A stretch of DNA of 64,000 nucleotides from Clusia tigrina (Eukaryota > Arthropoda > Insecta > Diptera > Clusiidae), in the NCBI GenBank assembly GCA_920105625.2, contig OV050033.1, positions 95,358,280 to 95,422,279 on the forward strand, in the 5' to 3' direction. Below the pieces are notes generated by a model. The model was not told where the DNA came from and did no database searches. It saw only the letters and a list, made by a program, of their open reading frames with translations. Shown here piece by piece: positions 1 to 15,900 of this stretch. The position numbers were made by a program, and so were the translations under genes. The stretch's first letter is position 1; every line of letters starts with the position of its first letter.

Positions 1-3000
1 CGTCCTACACTTATCAAAGTTTGCAACATAGAAATGCTAGTAACTTTTCACTGGAGCGTCATAAAACCTTGAAATTTTGTAACAATAAAATACTCGAGCC
101 TCTTGTCAATTTAAGCTATCGCTCAAAGCTATGCTACCATTGAGTCCCAAATCAAACACTGATAAAACTTCAAATGGCCCTAACTTCTATACGGTGCGTC
201 CTACACCTATCAAAGTTTGCAACATACAAATGCTTGTAATTTTTATTGGAGCGTCATAAAACCTTGAAATTTTTTAACATTAAAGTACTCGAGCCTCTTG
301 TCAATTTAAGCTATCGCTCAAAGCTATGCTACCCATGAGTCCCAAATCAAACACTGATAAAACTTCAAATGGCCCTAACTTCTATACGGTACTTCCTACA
401 CCTATCAAAGTTTGCAACATAAAAATGCTTGTAACTTTTTACTGGAGCGTCATAAAACCTTGAAATTTTGTAACAATAAAGTACTCGAGCCTCTTTTTCA
501 ATTTAAGTTATCGCTCAAAGCTATGCTACCCTGGAGTCCCAAATCAAACACTGATAAAACTTCAAATGGCCCTAACTCCTATACGGTACGTCCTACACCT
601 ATCAAAGTTTGCTACATAGAAATGCTTGTAACTTTTTACTGGAGCGTCATATAACCTTGAAATTTTGTAACAATAAAGTACTCGAGCCTCTTGTCAATTT
701 AAGCTATCGCTCAAAGCTATGCTACCCACGAGGCCAAATCAAACACTGATAAAACTTCAAATGGCCCTAACTTCTATACGGTACGTCCTACACCTATCAA
801 AGTTTGCAACATACAAATGCTTGTAACGTTTTTCTGGAGCGTCATAAAACCTTGAAATTTTGTAACAAAAAAGTACTCGAGCCTCTTGTCAATTTAAGCT
901 ATCGCTCAAAGCTATGTTACCCTTGAGTCCCAAATAAAACACTGATAAAACTTCAGATGGCCTTAACTTCTATACGGTACGTCCTACACCTATCAAAGTT
1001 TGTAACATACAAATGCTTGTAACTTTTTACTGGAGCGTCATAAAACCTTGAAATTTTGTAACAATAAAGTACTCGAGCCTCTTTTTCAATTTAAGTTATC
1101 GCTCAAATCTATGCTACCCTTGAGTCCCAAATCAAACACTGATAAAACTTCAAATGGCCCTAACTTCCATACGGTACGACCTACACCTATCAAAGTTTGG
1201 AACATACAAATGCTTGTAACTTTTTACTGGAGCGTCATAAAACCTTGAAATTTTTTAACAATAAAGTACTCGAGCATCTTGTCAATTTAAACTATCGCTC
1301 AAAGCTATGCTACCATTGAGTCCCAAATCAAACACTGATAAAACTTCAAATGGCCCTAACTTCTATACGGTACGTCCTACACCTATTAAAGTTTGCAACA
1401 TACAAATGCTTGTAGCTTTTTACTGGAGCGTCATAAAACCTTGAAATTTTGTAACTATAAAGTACTCGAGCCTCTTGTCAATTTAAGCTATCGCTCAAAG
1501 CTATGCTACCTATGAGTCCCAAATCAAACACTGATAAAACTTCAAATGGCCCTAACTTCTATACGGTACGTCCTACACCTATCACAGTTTGCAACATAAA
1601 AATGCTTGTAACTTTTTACTGGAGCGCCATAAAACCTTGAAATTTTGTAACAATAAAGTACTCGAGCCGCTTTTTCAATTTAAGTTATCGCTCAAAGCTA
1701 TGCTACCCTGGAGTCCCAAATCAAACACTGATAAAACTTCAAATGGCCCTAACTCCTATACGGTACGTCCTACACCTATCAAAGTTTGCAACATAGAAAT
1801 GCTTGTAACTTTTTACTGGAGCGTCATAAGACCTTGAAATTTTGTAACAATAAAGTACTCGAGCCTCTTGTCAATTTAAGCTATCGCTCAAAGCTATGCT
1901 ACCCACGAGGCCAAATCAAACACTGATAAAACTTCAAATGGCCCTAACTTCTATACGGTACGTCCTACACCTATCAAAGTTTGCAACATACAAATGCTTG
2001 TAACGTTTTTCTGGAGCGTCATAAAACCTTGAAATTTTGTAACAATAAAGTACTCGAGCCTCTTGTCAATTTAAGCTATCGCTCAAAGCTATGTTACCCT
2101 TGAGTCCCAAATAAAACACTGATAAAACTTCAGATGGCCTTAACTTCTATACGGTACGTCCTACACCTATCAAAGTTTGTAACATACAAATGCTTGTAAC
2201 TTTTTACTGGAGCGTCATAAAACCTTGAAATTTTGTAACAATAAAGTACTCGAGCCTCTTTTTCAATTTAAGTTATCGCTCAAATCTATGCTACCCTTGA
2301 GTCCCAAATCAAACACTGATAAAACTTCAAATGGCCCTAACTTCCATACGGTACGTCCTACACCTATCAAAGTTTGCAACATACAAATGCTTGTAACTTT
2401 TTACTGGAGCGTCATAAAACCTTGAAATTTTTTAACAATAAAGTACTCGAGCATCTTGTCAATTTAAACTATCGCTCAAAGCTATGCTACCATTGAGTCC
2501 CAAATCAAACACTGATAAAACTTCAAGTGGCCCTAACTCCTAAACGGTACGTCCTACACTTATCAAAGTTTGCAACATAGAAATGCTAGTAACTTTTCAC
2601 TGGAGCGTCATAAAACCTTGAAATTTTGTAACAATAAAATACTCGAGCCTCTTGTCAATTTAAGCTATCGCTCAAAGCTATGCTACCATTGAGTCCCAAA
2701 TCAAACACTGATAAAACTTCAAATGGCCCTAACTTCTATATGGTGCGTCCTACACTTATCAAAGTTTGCAACATACAAATGCTTGTAACTTTTTACTGGA
2801 GCGTCATAAAACCTTGAAATTTTTTAACATTAAAGTACTCGAGCCTCTTGTCAATTTAAGCTATCGCTCAAAGCTATGCTACCCATGAGTCCCAAATCAA
2901 ACACTGATAAAACTTCAAATGGCCCTAACTTCTATACGGTACTTCCTACACCTATCAAAGTTTGCAACATAAAAATGCTTGTAACTTTTTACTGGAGCGT

Positions 3001-6000
3001 CATAAAACCTTGAAATTTTGTAACAATAAAGTACTCGAGCCTCTTGTCAATTTAAGCTATCGCTCAAAGCTATGTTACTCTTGAGTCCCAAATAAAACAC
3101 TGATAGAACTTCAGATGGCCTTAACTTCTATACGGTACGTCCTACACCTATCAAAGTTTGTAACATACAAATGCTTGTAACTTTTTACTGGAGCGTCATA
3201 AAACCTTGAAATTTTGTAACAATAAAATACTCGAGCCTCTTTTTCAATTTAAGTTATCGCTCAAATCTATGCTACCCTTGAGTCCCAAATCAAACACTGA
3301 TAAAACTTCAAATGGACCTAACTTCCATACGGTACGTCCTACACCTATCGAAGTTTGCAACATACAAATGCTTGTAACTTTTTACTGGAACGTCATAAAA
3401 CCTTGAAATTTTTTAACAATAAACTACTCGAGCCTCTTGTCAATTTAAGCTATCGCTCAAAGCTATGCTACCATTGAGTCCCAAATCAAACACTGATAAA
3501 ACTTCAAATGGCCCTAACTTCTATACGGTGCGTCCTACACCTATCAAAGTTTGTAACATACAAATGCTTGTAACTTTTTACTGGATCGTCATAAAACCTT
3601 GAAATTTTTTAACATTAAAGTACTCGAGCTTCTTGTCAATTTAAGCTATCGCTCAAAGCTATGCTACCCATGAGTCCCAAATCAAACACTGATAAAACTT
3701 CAAATGGCCCTAACTTCTATACGGTACTTCCTACACCTATCAAAGTTTGCAACATAAAAATGCTTGTAACTTTTTACTGGAGCGTCATAAAACCTTGAAA
3801 TTTTGTAACAATAAAGTACTCGAGCCTCTTTTTCAATTTAAGTTACCGCTCAAAGCTATGCTACCCTGGAGTCCCAAATCAAACACTGATAACACTTCAA
3901 ATGGCCCTAACTCCTATACGCTACGTCCTACACCTATCAAAGTTTGCAACATAGAAATGCTTGTAACTTTTTACTGGAGCGTCATAAAACCTTGAAATTT
4001 TGTAACAATAAAGTACTCGAGCCTCTTGTCAATTTAAGCTATCGCTCAAAGCTATGCTACTCACGAGGCCAAATAAAACACTGATAAAACTTCAAATGGC
4101 CCTAACTTCTATACGGTACGTCCTACACCTATCAAAGTTTGCAACATACAAATGCTTGTAACGTTTTTCTGGAGCGTCATAAAACCTTGAAATTTTGTAA
4201 CAATAAAGTACTCGAGCCTCTTGTCAATTTATGCTATCGCTCAAAGCTATGTTACCCTTGAGTCCCAAATAAAACACTGATAAGACTTCAGATGGCCTTA
4301 ACTTCTATACGGTACGTCCTACACCTATCAAAGTTTGTAACATACAAATGCTTGTAACTTTTTACTGGAGCGTCATAAAACCTTGAAATTTTGTAACAAT
4401 AAAGTACTCGAGCCTCTTGTCAATTTAAGCTATAGCTCAAATCTATGCTACCCTTGAGTCCCAAATCAAACACTGACAAAACTTCAAATGGCCCTAACTT
4501 CTATACGGTACGTCCTACACCTATCTAAGTTCGCAACATACAAATGCTTGAAATTTTTACTGGAGCGTCATAAAACCTTGAAATTTGGTAACAATAAAGT
4601 ACTCGAGCCTCTTTTTAATTTAACCTATCGCTCAAAGCTATGCTACCCTTGAGTTCCAAATCAAATACTGATAAAACTTTAAATGGCCCTAACTTCTATA
4701 CGGTACGTCCTACACCTATCACAGTTTGCAACATAAAAATGCTTGTAACTTTTTACTGGAGCGTCATAGAACCTTGAAATTTTGTAACAATAAAGTACTC
4801 GAGCCTCTTTTTCAATTTAAGTTATCGCTCAAATCTATGCTACCCTTGAGTCCCAAATCAAACACTGATAAAACTTCAAATGGCCCTAACTTCCATACGG
4901 TACGTCCTACACCTATCAAAGTTTGCAACATACAAATGCTTGTAACTTTTTACTGGAGCGTCATAAAACCTTGAAATTTTGTAACAATAAAGTACTCGAG
5001 CATCTTGTCAATTTAAACTATCGCTCAAAGCTATGCTACCATTGAGTCCCAAATCAAACACTGATAAAACTTCAAATGGCCCTAACTTCTATACGGTACG
5101 TCCAACACCTATCACAGTTTGCAACATACAAATGCTTGTAACTTTTTACTGGAGCGTCAAAAAACCTTGAAATTTTGTAACAATAAAGTACTCGAACCTC
5201 TTTTTCAATTTAAGTTATCGCTCAAAGCTATGCTACCCTTGAGTCCCAAATCAAACACTGATAAAACTTCAAGTGGCCCTAACTCCTATACGGTACGTCC
5301 TACACTTATCAAAGTTTGCAACATAGAAATGCTAGTAACTTTTCACTGGAGCGTCATAAAACCTTGAAATTTTGTAACAATAAAATACTCGAGCCTCTTG
5401 TCAATTTAAGCTATCGCTCAAAGCTATGCTACCATTGAGTCCCAAATCAAATACTGATAAAATTTCAAATGGCCCTAACTTCTATACGGTGCGTCCTACA
5501 CCTATCAAAGTTTGCAACATACAAATGCTTGTAACTTTTTACTGGAGCGTCAAAAAACCTTGAAATTTTTTAACATTAAAATACTCGAGCCTCTTGTCAA
5601 TTTAAGCTATCGCTCAAAGCTATGCTACCCATGAGTCCCAAATCATACACTGATAAAACTTCAAATCGCCCTAACTTCTATACGGTACTTCCTACACCTA
5701 TCAAAGTTTGCAACATAAAAATGCTTGTAACTTTTTACTGGAGCGTCATAAAACCTTTAAATTTTGTAACAATAAAGTACTCGAGCCTCTTTTTCAATTT
5801 AAGTTATCGCTCAAATCTATACTACCCTTGAGTCCCAAATCAAACACTGATAAAACTTCAAATGGCCCTAACTTCCATACGGTACGTCCTACACCTATCA
5901 AAGTTTGCAACATACAAATGCTTGTAACTTTTTACTGGAGCGTCATAAAACCTTGAAATTTTTTAACAATAAACTACTCGAGCCTCTTGTCAATTTAAGC

Positions 6001-7681
6001 TATCGCTCAAAGCTATGCTACCATTGAGTCCCAAATCAAACACTGATAAAACTTCAAATGGCCCTAACTTCTATACGGTGCGTCCAACACCTATCAAAGT
6101 TTGCAACATACAAATGCTTGTAACTTTTTACTGGAGCGTCATAAAACCTTGAAATTTTTTAACATTAAAGTACTCGAGCCTCTTGTCAATTTAAGCTATC
6201 GCTCAAAGCTATGCTACCCATGAGTCCCAAATCAAACACTGATAAAACTTCAAATGGCCCTAACTTCTATACGGTACTTCCTACACCTATCAAAGTTTGC
6301 AACATAAAAATGCTTGTAACTTTTTACTGGAGCGTCATAAAACCTTTAAATTTTGTAACAATAAAGTACTCGAGCCTCTTTTTCAATTTAAGTTATCGCT
6401 CAAAGCTATGCTACCCTGGAGTCCCAAATCAAACACTGATAAAACTTCAAATGGCCCTAACTCCTATACGGTACGTCCTACACCTATCAAAGTTTGCAAC
6501 ATAGAAATGCTTGTAACTTTTTACTGGAGCGTCATAAAACCTTGAAATTTTGTAACAATAAAGTACTCGAGCCTCTTGTCAATTTAAGCTATCGCTCAAA
6601 GCTAAGATACCCACGAGGCCAAATCAAACACTGATAAAACTTCAAATGGCCCTAACTTCTATACGGTACGTCCTACACCTATCAAAGTTTGCAACATACA
6701 AATGCTTGTAACGTTTTTCTGGAGCGTCATAAAACCTTGAAATTTTGTAACAATAAAGTACTCGAGCCTCTTGTCAATTTAAGCTATCGCTCAAAGCTAT
6801 GTTACCCTTGAGTCCCAAATAAAACACTGATAAAACTTCAGATGGCCTTAACTTCTATACGGTACGTCCTACACCTATCAAAGTTTGTAACATACAAATG
6901 CTTGTAACTTTTTACTGGAGCGTCATAAAACCTTGAAATTTTGTAACAATAAAATACTCGAGCCTCTTTTTCAATTTAAGTTATCGCTCAAATCTATGCT
7001 ACCCTTGAGTCCCAAATGAAACACTGATAAAACTTCAAATGGCCCTAACTTCCATACGGTACGTCCTACACCTATCAAAGTTTGCAACATACAAATGCTT
7101 GTAACTTTTTACTGGAGCGTCATAAAACCTTTGAAATTTTTTAACAATAAACTACTCGAGCCTCTTGTCAATTTAAGCTATCGCTCAAAGCTATGCTACC
7201 ATTGAGTCCCAAATCAAACACTGATAAAACTTCAAATGGCCCTAACTTCTATACGGTGCGTCCTACACCTATCAAAGTTTGTAACATACAAATGCTTGTA
7301 ACTTTTTACTGGAGCGTCATAAAACCTTGAAATTTTTTAACATTAAAGTACTCGAGCCTCTTGTCAATTTAAGCTATCGCTCAAAGCTATGCTACCCATG
7401 AGTCCCAAATCAAACACTGATAAAACTTCAAATGGCCCTAACTTCTATACGGTACTTCCTACACCTATCAAAGTTTGCAACATAAAAATGCTTGTAACTT
7501 TTTACTGGAGCGTCATAAAACCTTGAAATTTTGTAACAATAAAGTACTCGAGCCTCTTTTTCAATTTAAGTTATCGCTCAAAGCTATGCTACCCTGGAGT
7601 CCCAAATCAAACACTGATAACACTTCAAATGGCCCTAACTCCTATACGCAACGTCCTACACCTATCAAAGTTTGCAACATA

Positions 7682-10600
7682 GAAATGCTTGTAACTTTTT
7701 ACTGGAGCGTCATAAAACCTTGAAATTTTGTAACAATAAAGTACTCGAGCCTCTTGTCAATTTAAGCTATCGCTCAAAGCTATGCTACCCACGAGGCCAA
7801 ATCAAACACTGATAAAACTTCAAATGGCCCTAACTTCTATACGGTATGTCCTACACCTATCAAAGTTTGCAACATACAAATGCTTGTAACGTTTTTCTGG
7901 AGCGTCATAAAACCTTGAAATTTTGTAACAATAAAGTACTCGAGCCTCTTGTCAATTTAAGCTATCGCTCAAAGCTATGTTCCCCTTGAGTACCAAATAA
8001 AACACTGATAAAGCTTCAGATGGCCTTAACTTCTATACGGTACGTCCTACACCTATCAAAGTTTGTAACATACAAATGCTTGTAACTTTTTACTGGAGCG
8101 TCATAAAACCTTGAAATTTTGTAACAATAAAGTACTCGAGCCTCTTGTCAATTTAAGCTATAGCTCAAAGCTATGCTACCCTTGAGTTCCAAATCAAATA
8201 CTGATAAAACTTCAAATGGCCCTAACTTCTATACGGTACGTCCTACACCTATCTAAGTTCGCAACATACAAATGCTTGAAATTTTTACTGGAGCGTCATA
8301 AAACCTTGAAATTTTGTAACAATAAAGTACTCGAGCCTCTTTTTCAATTTAACCTATCGCTCAAAGCTATGCTACCCTTGAGTTCCAAATCAAATACTGA
8401 TAAAACTTCAAATGGCCCTAACTTCTATACGGTACGTCCTACACCTATCAAAGTTTGCAACATAAAAATGCTTGTAACTTTTTACTGGAGCGTCATAGAA
8501 CCTTGAAATTTTGTAACAATAAAGTACTCCAGCCTCTTTTTCAATTTTAGTTATCGCTCAAATCTATGCTACCCTTGAGTCCCAAATCAAACACTGATAA
8601 AACTTCAAATGGCCCTAACTTCCATACGGTACGTCCTACACCTATCAAAGTTTGCAACATACAAATGCTTGTAACTTTTTACTGGAGCGTCATAAAACCT
8701 TGAAATTTTGTAACAATAAAGTACTCGAGCATCTTGTCAATTTGAACTATCGCTCAAAGCTATGCTACCATTGAGTCCCAAATCAAACACTGATAAAACT
8801 TCAAATGGCCCTAACTTCTATACGGTACGTCCTACACCTATCACAGTTTGCAACATACAAATGCTTGTAACTTTTTACTGGAGCGTCAAAAAACCTTGAA
8901 ATTTTGTAACAATAAAGTACTCGAACCTCGTTTTCAATTTAAGTTATCGCTCAAAGCTATGCTACCCTTGAGTCCCAAATCAAACACTGATAAAACTTCA
9001 AGTGGCCCTAACTCCTATACGGTACGTCCTACACTTATCAAAGTTTTCAACATAGAAATGCTAGTAACTTTTCACTGGAGCGTCATAAAACCTTGAAATT
9101 TTGTAACAATAAAATACTCGAGCCTCTTGTCAATTTAAGCTATCGCTCAAAGCTATGCTACCATTGAGTCCCAAATCAAACACTGATAAAATTTCAAATG
9201 GCCCTAACTTCTATACGGTGCGTCCTACACCTATCAAAGTTTGCAACATACAAATGCTTGTAACTTTTTACTGGAGCGTCATTAAACCTTGAAATTTTTT
9301 AACATTAAAGTACTCGAGCCTCTTGTCAATTTAAGCTATCGCTCAAAGCTATGCTACCCATGAGTCCCAAATCATACACTGATAAAACTTCAAATGGCCC
9401 TAACTTCTATACGGTACTTCCTACACCTATCAAAGTTTGCAACATAAAAATGCTTGTAACTTTTTACTGGAGCGTCATAAAACCTTGAAATTTTGTAACA
9501 ATAAAGTACTCGAGCCTCTTTTTCAATTTAAGTTATCGCTCAAAGCTATGCTACCCTGGAGTCCCAAATCAAACACTGATAAAACTTCAGATGGCCTTAA
9601 CTTCTATACGATACGTCCTACACCTATCAAAGTTTGTAACATACAAATGCTTGTAACTTTTTACTGGAGCGTCATAAAACCTTGAAATTTTGTAACAATA
9701 AAGTACTCGAGCCTCTTTTTCAATTTAAGTTATCGCTCAAATCTATACTACCCTTGAGTCCCAAATCAAACACTGATAAAACTTCAAATGGCCCTAACTT
9801 CCATACGGTACGTCCTACACCTATCAAAGTTTGCAACATACAAATGCTTGTAACTTTTTACTGGAGCGTCATAAAACCTTGAAATTTTTTAACAATAAAC
9901 TACTCGAGCCTCTTGTCAATTTAAGCTATCGCTCAAAGCTATGCTACCATTGAGTCCCAAATCAAACACTGATAAAACTTCAAATGGCCCTAACTTCTAT
10001 ACGGTGCGTCCTACACCTATCAAAGTTTGCAACATACAAATGCTTGTAACTTTTTACTGGAGCGCCATAAAACCTTGAAATTTTGTAACAATAAAGTACT
10101 CGAGCCTCTTTTTCAATTTAAGTTATCGCTCAAAGCTATGCTACCCTGGAGTCCCAAATCAAACACTGATAAAACTTCAAATGGCCCTAACTCCTATACG
10201 GTACGTCCTACACCTATCAAAGTTTGCAACATAGAAATGCTTGTAACTTTTTACTGGAGCGTCATAAAACCTTGAAATTTTGTAACAATAAAGTACTCGA
10301 GCCTCTTGTCAATTTAAGCTATCGCTCAAAGCTAAGCTACCCACGAGGCCAAATCAAACACTGATAAAACTTCAAACGGCCCTAACTTTTATACGGTACG
10401 TCCGACACCTATCAAAGTTTGCAACATACAAATGCTTGTAACGTTTTTCTGGAGCGTCATAAAACCTTGAAATTTTGTAACAATAAAGTACTCGAGCCTC
10501 TTGTCAATTTAAGCTATCGCTCAAAGCTATGTTACCCTTGAGTCCTAAATAAAACACTGATAAAACTTCAGATGGCCTTAACTTCTATACGGTACGTCCT

Positions 10601-12979
10601 ACACCTATCAAAGTTTGTAACATACAAATGCTTGTAACTTTTTACTGGAGCGTCATAAAACCTTGAAATTTTGTAGCAATAAAGTACTCGAGCCTCTTGT
10701 CAATTTAACCTATCGCTCAAAGCTATGCTACCCTTGAGTTCCAAATCAAATACTGATAAAACTTCAAATGGCCCTAACTTCTATACGGTACGTCTTACAC
10801 CTATCACAGTTTGCAACATACAAATGCTTGTAACTTTTTACTGGAGCGTCATAAAACCTTGAAATTTTGTAACAATAAAGTACTCGAGCCTCTTGTCAAT
10901 TTAAACTATCGCTCAAAGCTATGCTACCATTGAGTCCCAAATCAAACACTGATAAAACTTCAAATGGCCCTAACTTCCATACGGTACGTCCTACACCTAT
11001 CAAAGTTTGCAACATACAAATGCTTGTAACTTTTTACTGGAGCGTCATAAAACCTTGAAATTTTTTAACAATAAACTACTCGAGCCTCTTGTCAATTTAA
11101 GCTATCGCTCAAAGCTATGCTACCATTGAGTCCCAAATCAAACACTGATAAAACTTCAAATGGCCCTAACTTCTATACGGTGCGTCCTACACCTATCAAA
11201 GTTTGTAACATACAAATGCTTGTAACTTTTTACTGGAGCGTCATAAAACCTTGAAATTTTTTAACATTAAAGTACTCGAGCCTCTTGTCAATTTAAGCTA
11301 TCGCTCAAAGCTATGCTACCCATGAGTCCCAAATCAAACACTGATAAAACTTCAAATGGCCCTAACTTCTATACGGTACTTCCTACACCTATCAAAGTTT
11401 GCAACATAAAAATGCTTGTAACTTTTTACTGGAGCGTCATAAAACCTTGAAATTTTGTAACAATAAAGTACTCGAGCCTCTTTTTCAATTTAAGTTATCG
11501 CTCAAAGCTATGCTACCCTGGAGTCCCAAATCAAACACTGATAACACTTTAAATGGCCCTAACTCCTATACGCAACGTCCTACACCTATCAAAGTTTGCA
11601 ACATAGAAATGCTTGTAACTTTTTACTGGAGCGTCATAAAACCTTGAAATTTTGTAACAATAAAGTACTCGAGCCTCTTGTCAATTTAAGCTATCGCTCA
11701 AAGCTATGTTCCCCTTGAGTACCAAATAAAACACTGATAAAACTTCAGATGGCCTTAACTTCTATACGGTACGTCCTACACCTATCAAAGTTTGTAACAT
11801 ACAAATGCTTGTAACTTTTTACTGGAGCGTCATAAAACCTTGAAATTTTGTAACAATAAAGTACTCGAGCCTCTGGTCAATTTAAGCTATAGCTCAAATC
11901 TATGCTACCCTTGAGTCCCAAATCAAACACTGATAAAACTTCAAATGGCCCTAACTTCTATACGGTACGTCCTACACCTATCTAAGTTCGCAACATACAA
12001 ATGCTTGAAATTTTTACTGGAGCGTCATAAAACCTTGAAATTTTGTAACAATAAAGTACTCGAGCCTCTTTTTCAATTTAACCTATCGCTCAAAGCTATG
12101 CTACCCTTGAGTTCCAAATCAAATACTGATAAAACTTCAAATGGCCCTAACTTCTATACGGTACGTCCTACACCTATCACAGTTTGCAACATAAAAATGC
12201 TTGTAACTTTTTATTCGAGCGTCATAGAACCTTGAAATTTTGTAACAATAAAGTACTCCAGCCTCTTTTTCAATTTAAGTTATCGCTCAAATCTATGCTA
12301 CCCTTGAGTCCCAAATCAAACACTGATAAAACTTCAAATGGCCCTAACTTCCATACGGTACGTCCTACACCTATCAAAGTTTGCAACATACAAATGCTTG
12401 TAACTTTTTACTGGAGCGTCATAAAACCTTGAAATTTTGTAACAATAAAGTACTCGAGCATCTTGTCAATTTAAACTATCGCTCAAAGCTATGCTACCAT
12501 TGAGTCCCAAATCAAACACTGATAAAACTTCAAATGGCCCTAACTTATATACGGTACGTCCTACACCTATCACAGTTTGCAACATACAAATGCTTGTAAC
12601 TTTTTACTGGAGCGTCAAAAAACCTTGAAATTTTGTAACAATAAAGTACTCGAACCTCTTTTTCAATTTAAGTTATCGCTCAAAGCTATGCTACCCTTGA
12701 GTCCCAAATCAAACACTGATAAAACTTCAAGTGGCCCTAACTCCTATACGGTACGTCCTACACTTATCAAAGTTTGCAACATAGAAATGCTAGTAACTTT
12801 TCACTGGAGCGTCATAAAACCTTGAAATTTTGTAACAATAAAATACTCGAGCCTCTTGTCAATTTAAGCTATCGCTCAAAGCTATGCTACCATTGAGTCC
12901 CAAATCAAACACTGATAAAATTTCAAATGGCCCTAACTTCTATACGGTGCATCCTACACCTATCAAAGTTTGCAACATA
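7682..12979 (+). repeat. Higher-order repeat block, copy 1 (5,298 bp, 27 monomers)
   Basis: This block is followed directly by a near-identical copy at a constant offset of 5,298 bp. Rare variants match at that offset: 'acggtatgtcc', 'gttccccttgagtacc', 'tctggtcaattt', 'tattcgagcgtc' and 'gaagttttcaac'-type changes. One difference I could place is g at 8930 against t at 14228. Its right edge (12979/12980) falls inside the common phrase ending 'gcaacata', in monomer register, as expected from unequal exchange between two monomers. Confidence 0.9.
12494..12498 (+). other. Unoccupied duplicate of the retrotransposon target site
   Basis: In copy 1 of the 5,298 bp duplication this position reads 'gctatgctaccattgag' without interruption. 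In copy 2 the equivalent site is split into 'gctatgctacc' + element + 'ctaccattgag'. The pair shows directly that ctacc was duplicated on insertion, and that insertion followed the satellite duplication. Confidence 0.92.
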
Positions 12980-15900
12980 GAAATGCTTGTAACTTTTTAC
13001 TGGAGCGTCATAAAACCTTGAAATTTTGTAACAATAAAGTACTCGAGCCTCTTGTCAATTTAAGCTATCGCTCAAAGCTATGCTACCCACGAGGCCAAAT
13101 CAAACACTGATAAAACTTCAAATGGCCCTAACTTCTATACGGTATGTCCTACACCTATCAAAGTTTGCAACATACAAATGCTTGTAACGTTTTTCTGGAG
13201 CGTCATAAAACCTTGAAATTTTGTAACAATAAAGTACTCGAGCCTCTTGTCAATTTAAGCTATCGCTCAAAGCTATGTTCCCCTTGAGTACCAAATAAAA
13301 CACTGATAAAGCTTCAGATGGCCTTAACTTCTATACGGTACGTCCTACACCTATCAAAGTTTGTAACATACAAATGCTTGTAACTTTTTACTGGAGCGTC
13401 ATAAAACCTTGAAATTTTGTAACAATAAAGTACTCGAGCCTCTTGTCAATTTAAGCTATAGCTCAAAGCTATGCTACCCTTGAGTTCCAAATCAAATACT
13501 GATAAAACTTCAAATGGCCCTAACTTCTATACGGTACGTCCTACACCTATCTAAGTTCGCAACATACAAATGCTTGAAATTTTTACTGGAGCGTCATAAA
13601 ACCTTGAAATTTTGTAACAATAAAGTACTCGAGCCTCTTTTTCAATTTAACCTATCGCTCAAAGCTATGCTACCCTTGAGTTCCAAATCAAATACTGATA
13701 AAACTTCAAATGGCCCTAACTTCTATACGGTACGTCCTACACCTATCAAAGTTTGCAACATAAAAATGCTTGTAACTTTTTACTGGAGCGTCATAGAACC
13801 TTGAAATTTTGTAACAATAAAGTACTCCAGCCTCTTTTTCAATTTTAGTTATCGCTCAAATCTATGCTACCCTTGAGTCCCAAATCAAACACTGATAAAA
13901 CTTCAAATGGCCCTAACTTCCATACGGTACGTCCTACACCTATCAAAGTTTGCAACATACAAATGCTTGTAACTTTTTACTGGAGCGTCATAAAACCTTG
14001 AAATTTTGTAACAATAAAGTACTCGAGCATCTTGTCAATTTGAACTATCGCTCAAAGCTATGCTACCATTGAGTCCCAAATCAAACACTGATAAAACTTC
14101 AAATGGCCCTAACTTCTATACGGTACGTCCTACACCTATCACAGTTTGCAACATACAAATGCTTGTAACTTTTTACTGGAGCGTCAAAAAACCTTGAAAT
14201 TTTGTAACAATAAAGTACTCGAACCTCTTTTTCAATTTAAGTTATCGCTCAAAGCTATGCTACCCTTGAGTCCCAAATCAAACACTGATAAAACTTCAAG
14301 TGGCCCTAACTCCTATACGGTACGTCCTACACTTATCAAAGTTTTCAACATAGAAATGCTAGTAACTTTTCACTGGAGCGTCATAAAACCTTGAAATTTT
14401 GTAACAATAAAATACTCGAGCCTCTTGTCAATTTAAGCTATCGCTCAAAGCTATGCTACCATTGAGTCCCAAATCAAACACTGATAAAATTTCAAATGGC
14501 CCTAACTTCTATACGGTGCGTCCTACACCTATCAAAGTTTGCAACATACAAATGCTTGTAACTTTTTACTGGAGCGTCATTAAACCTTGAAATTTTTTAA
14601 CATTAAAGTACTCGAGCCTCTTGTCAATTTAAGCTATCGCTCAAAGCTATGCTACCCATGAGTCCCAAATCATACACTGATAAAACTTCAAATGGCCCTA
14701 ACTTCTATACGGTACTTCCTACACCTATCAAAGTTTGCAACATAAAAATGCTTGTAACTTTTTACTGGAGCGTCATAAAACCTTGAAATTTTGTAACAAT
14801 AAAGTACTCGAGCCTCTTTTTCAATTTAAGTTATCGCTCAAAGCTATGCTACCCTGGAGTCCCAAATCAAACACTGATAAAACTTCAGATGGCCTTAACT
14901 TCTATACGATACGTCCTACACCTATCAAAGTTTGTAACATACAAATGCTTGTAACTTTTTACTGGAGCGTCATAAAACCTTGAAATTTTGTAACAATAAA
15001 GTACTCGAGCCTCTTTTTCAATTTAAGTTATCGCTCAAATCTATACTACCCTTGAGTCCCAAATCAAACACTGATAAAACTTCAAATGGCCCTAACTTCC
15101 ATACGGTACGTCCTACACCTATCAAAGTTTGCAACATACAAATGCTTGTAACTTTTTACTGGAGCGTCATAAAACCTTGAAATTTTTTAACAATAAACTA
15201 CTCGAGCCTCTTGTCAATTTAAGCTATCGCTCAAAGCTATGCTACCATTGAGTCCCAAATCAAACACTGATAAAACTTCAAATGGCCCTAACTTCTATAC
15301 GGTGCGTCCTACACCTATCAAAGTTTGCAACATACAAATGCTTGTAACTTTTTACTGGAGCGCCATAAAACCTTGAAATTTTGTAACAATAAAGTACTCG
15401 AGCCTCTTTTTCAATTTAAGTTATCGCTCAAAGCTATGCTACCCTGGAGTCCCAAATCAAACACTGATAAAACTTCAAATGGCCCTAACTCCTATACGGT
15501 ACGTCCTACACCTATCAAAGTTTGCAACATAGAAATGCTTGTAACTTTTTACTGGAGCGTCATAAAACCTTGAAATTTTGTAACAATAAAGTACTCGAGC
15601 CTCTTGTCAATTTAAGCTATCGCTCAAAGCTAAGCTACCCACGAGGCCAAATCAAACACTGATAAAACTTCAAACGGCCCTAACTTTTATACGGTACGTC
15701 CGACACCTATCAAAGTTTGCAACATACAAATGCTTGTAACGTTTTTCTGGAGCGTCATAAAACCTTGAAATTTTGTAACAATAAAGTACTCGAGCCTCTT
15801 GTCAATTTAAGCTATCGCTCAAAGCTATGTTACCCTTGAGTCCTAAATAAAACACTGATAAAACTTCAGATGGCCTTAACTTCTATACGGTACGTCCTAC

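Noticed and set aside
412..654. Repeated 60-97 codon reading frames in the satellite, such as this one and its many relatives up to 63257
   Set aside because: They recur with the monomer, begin at non-conserved TTG or other weak starts, end at the same in-monomer stop, and exist only because a 197-bp monomer shifts the frame. No protein family is recognisable.
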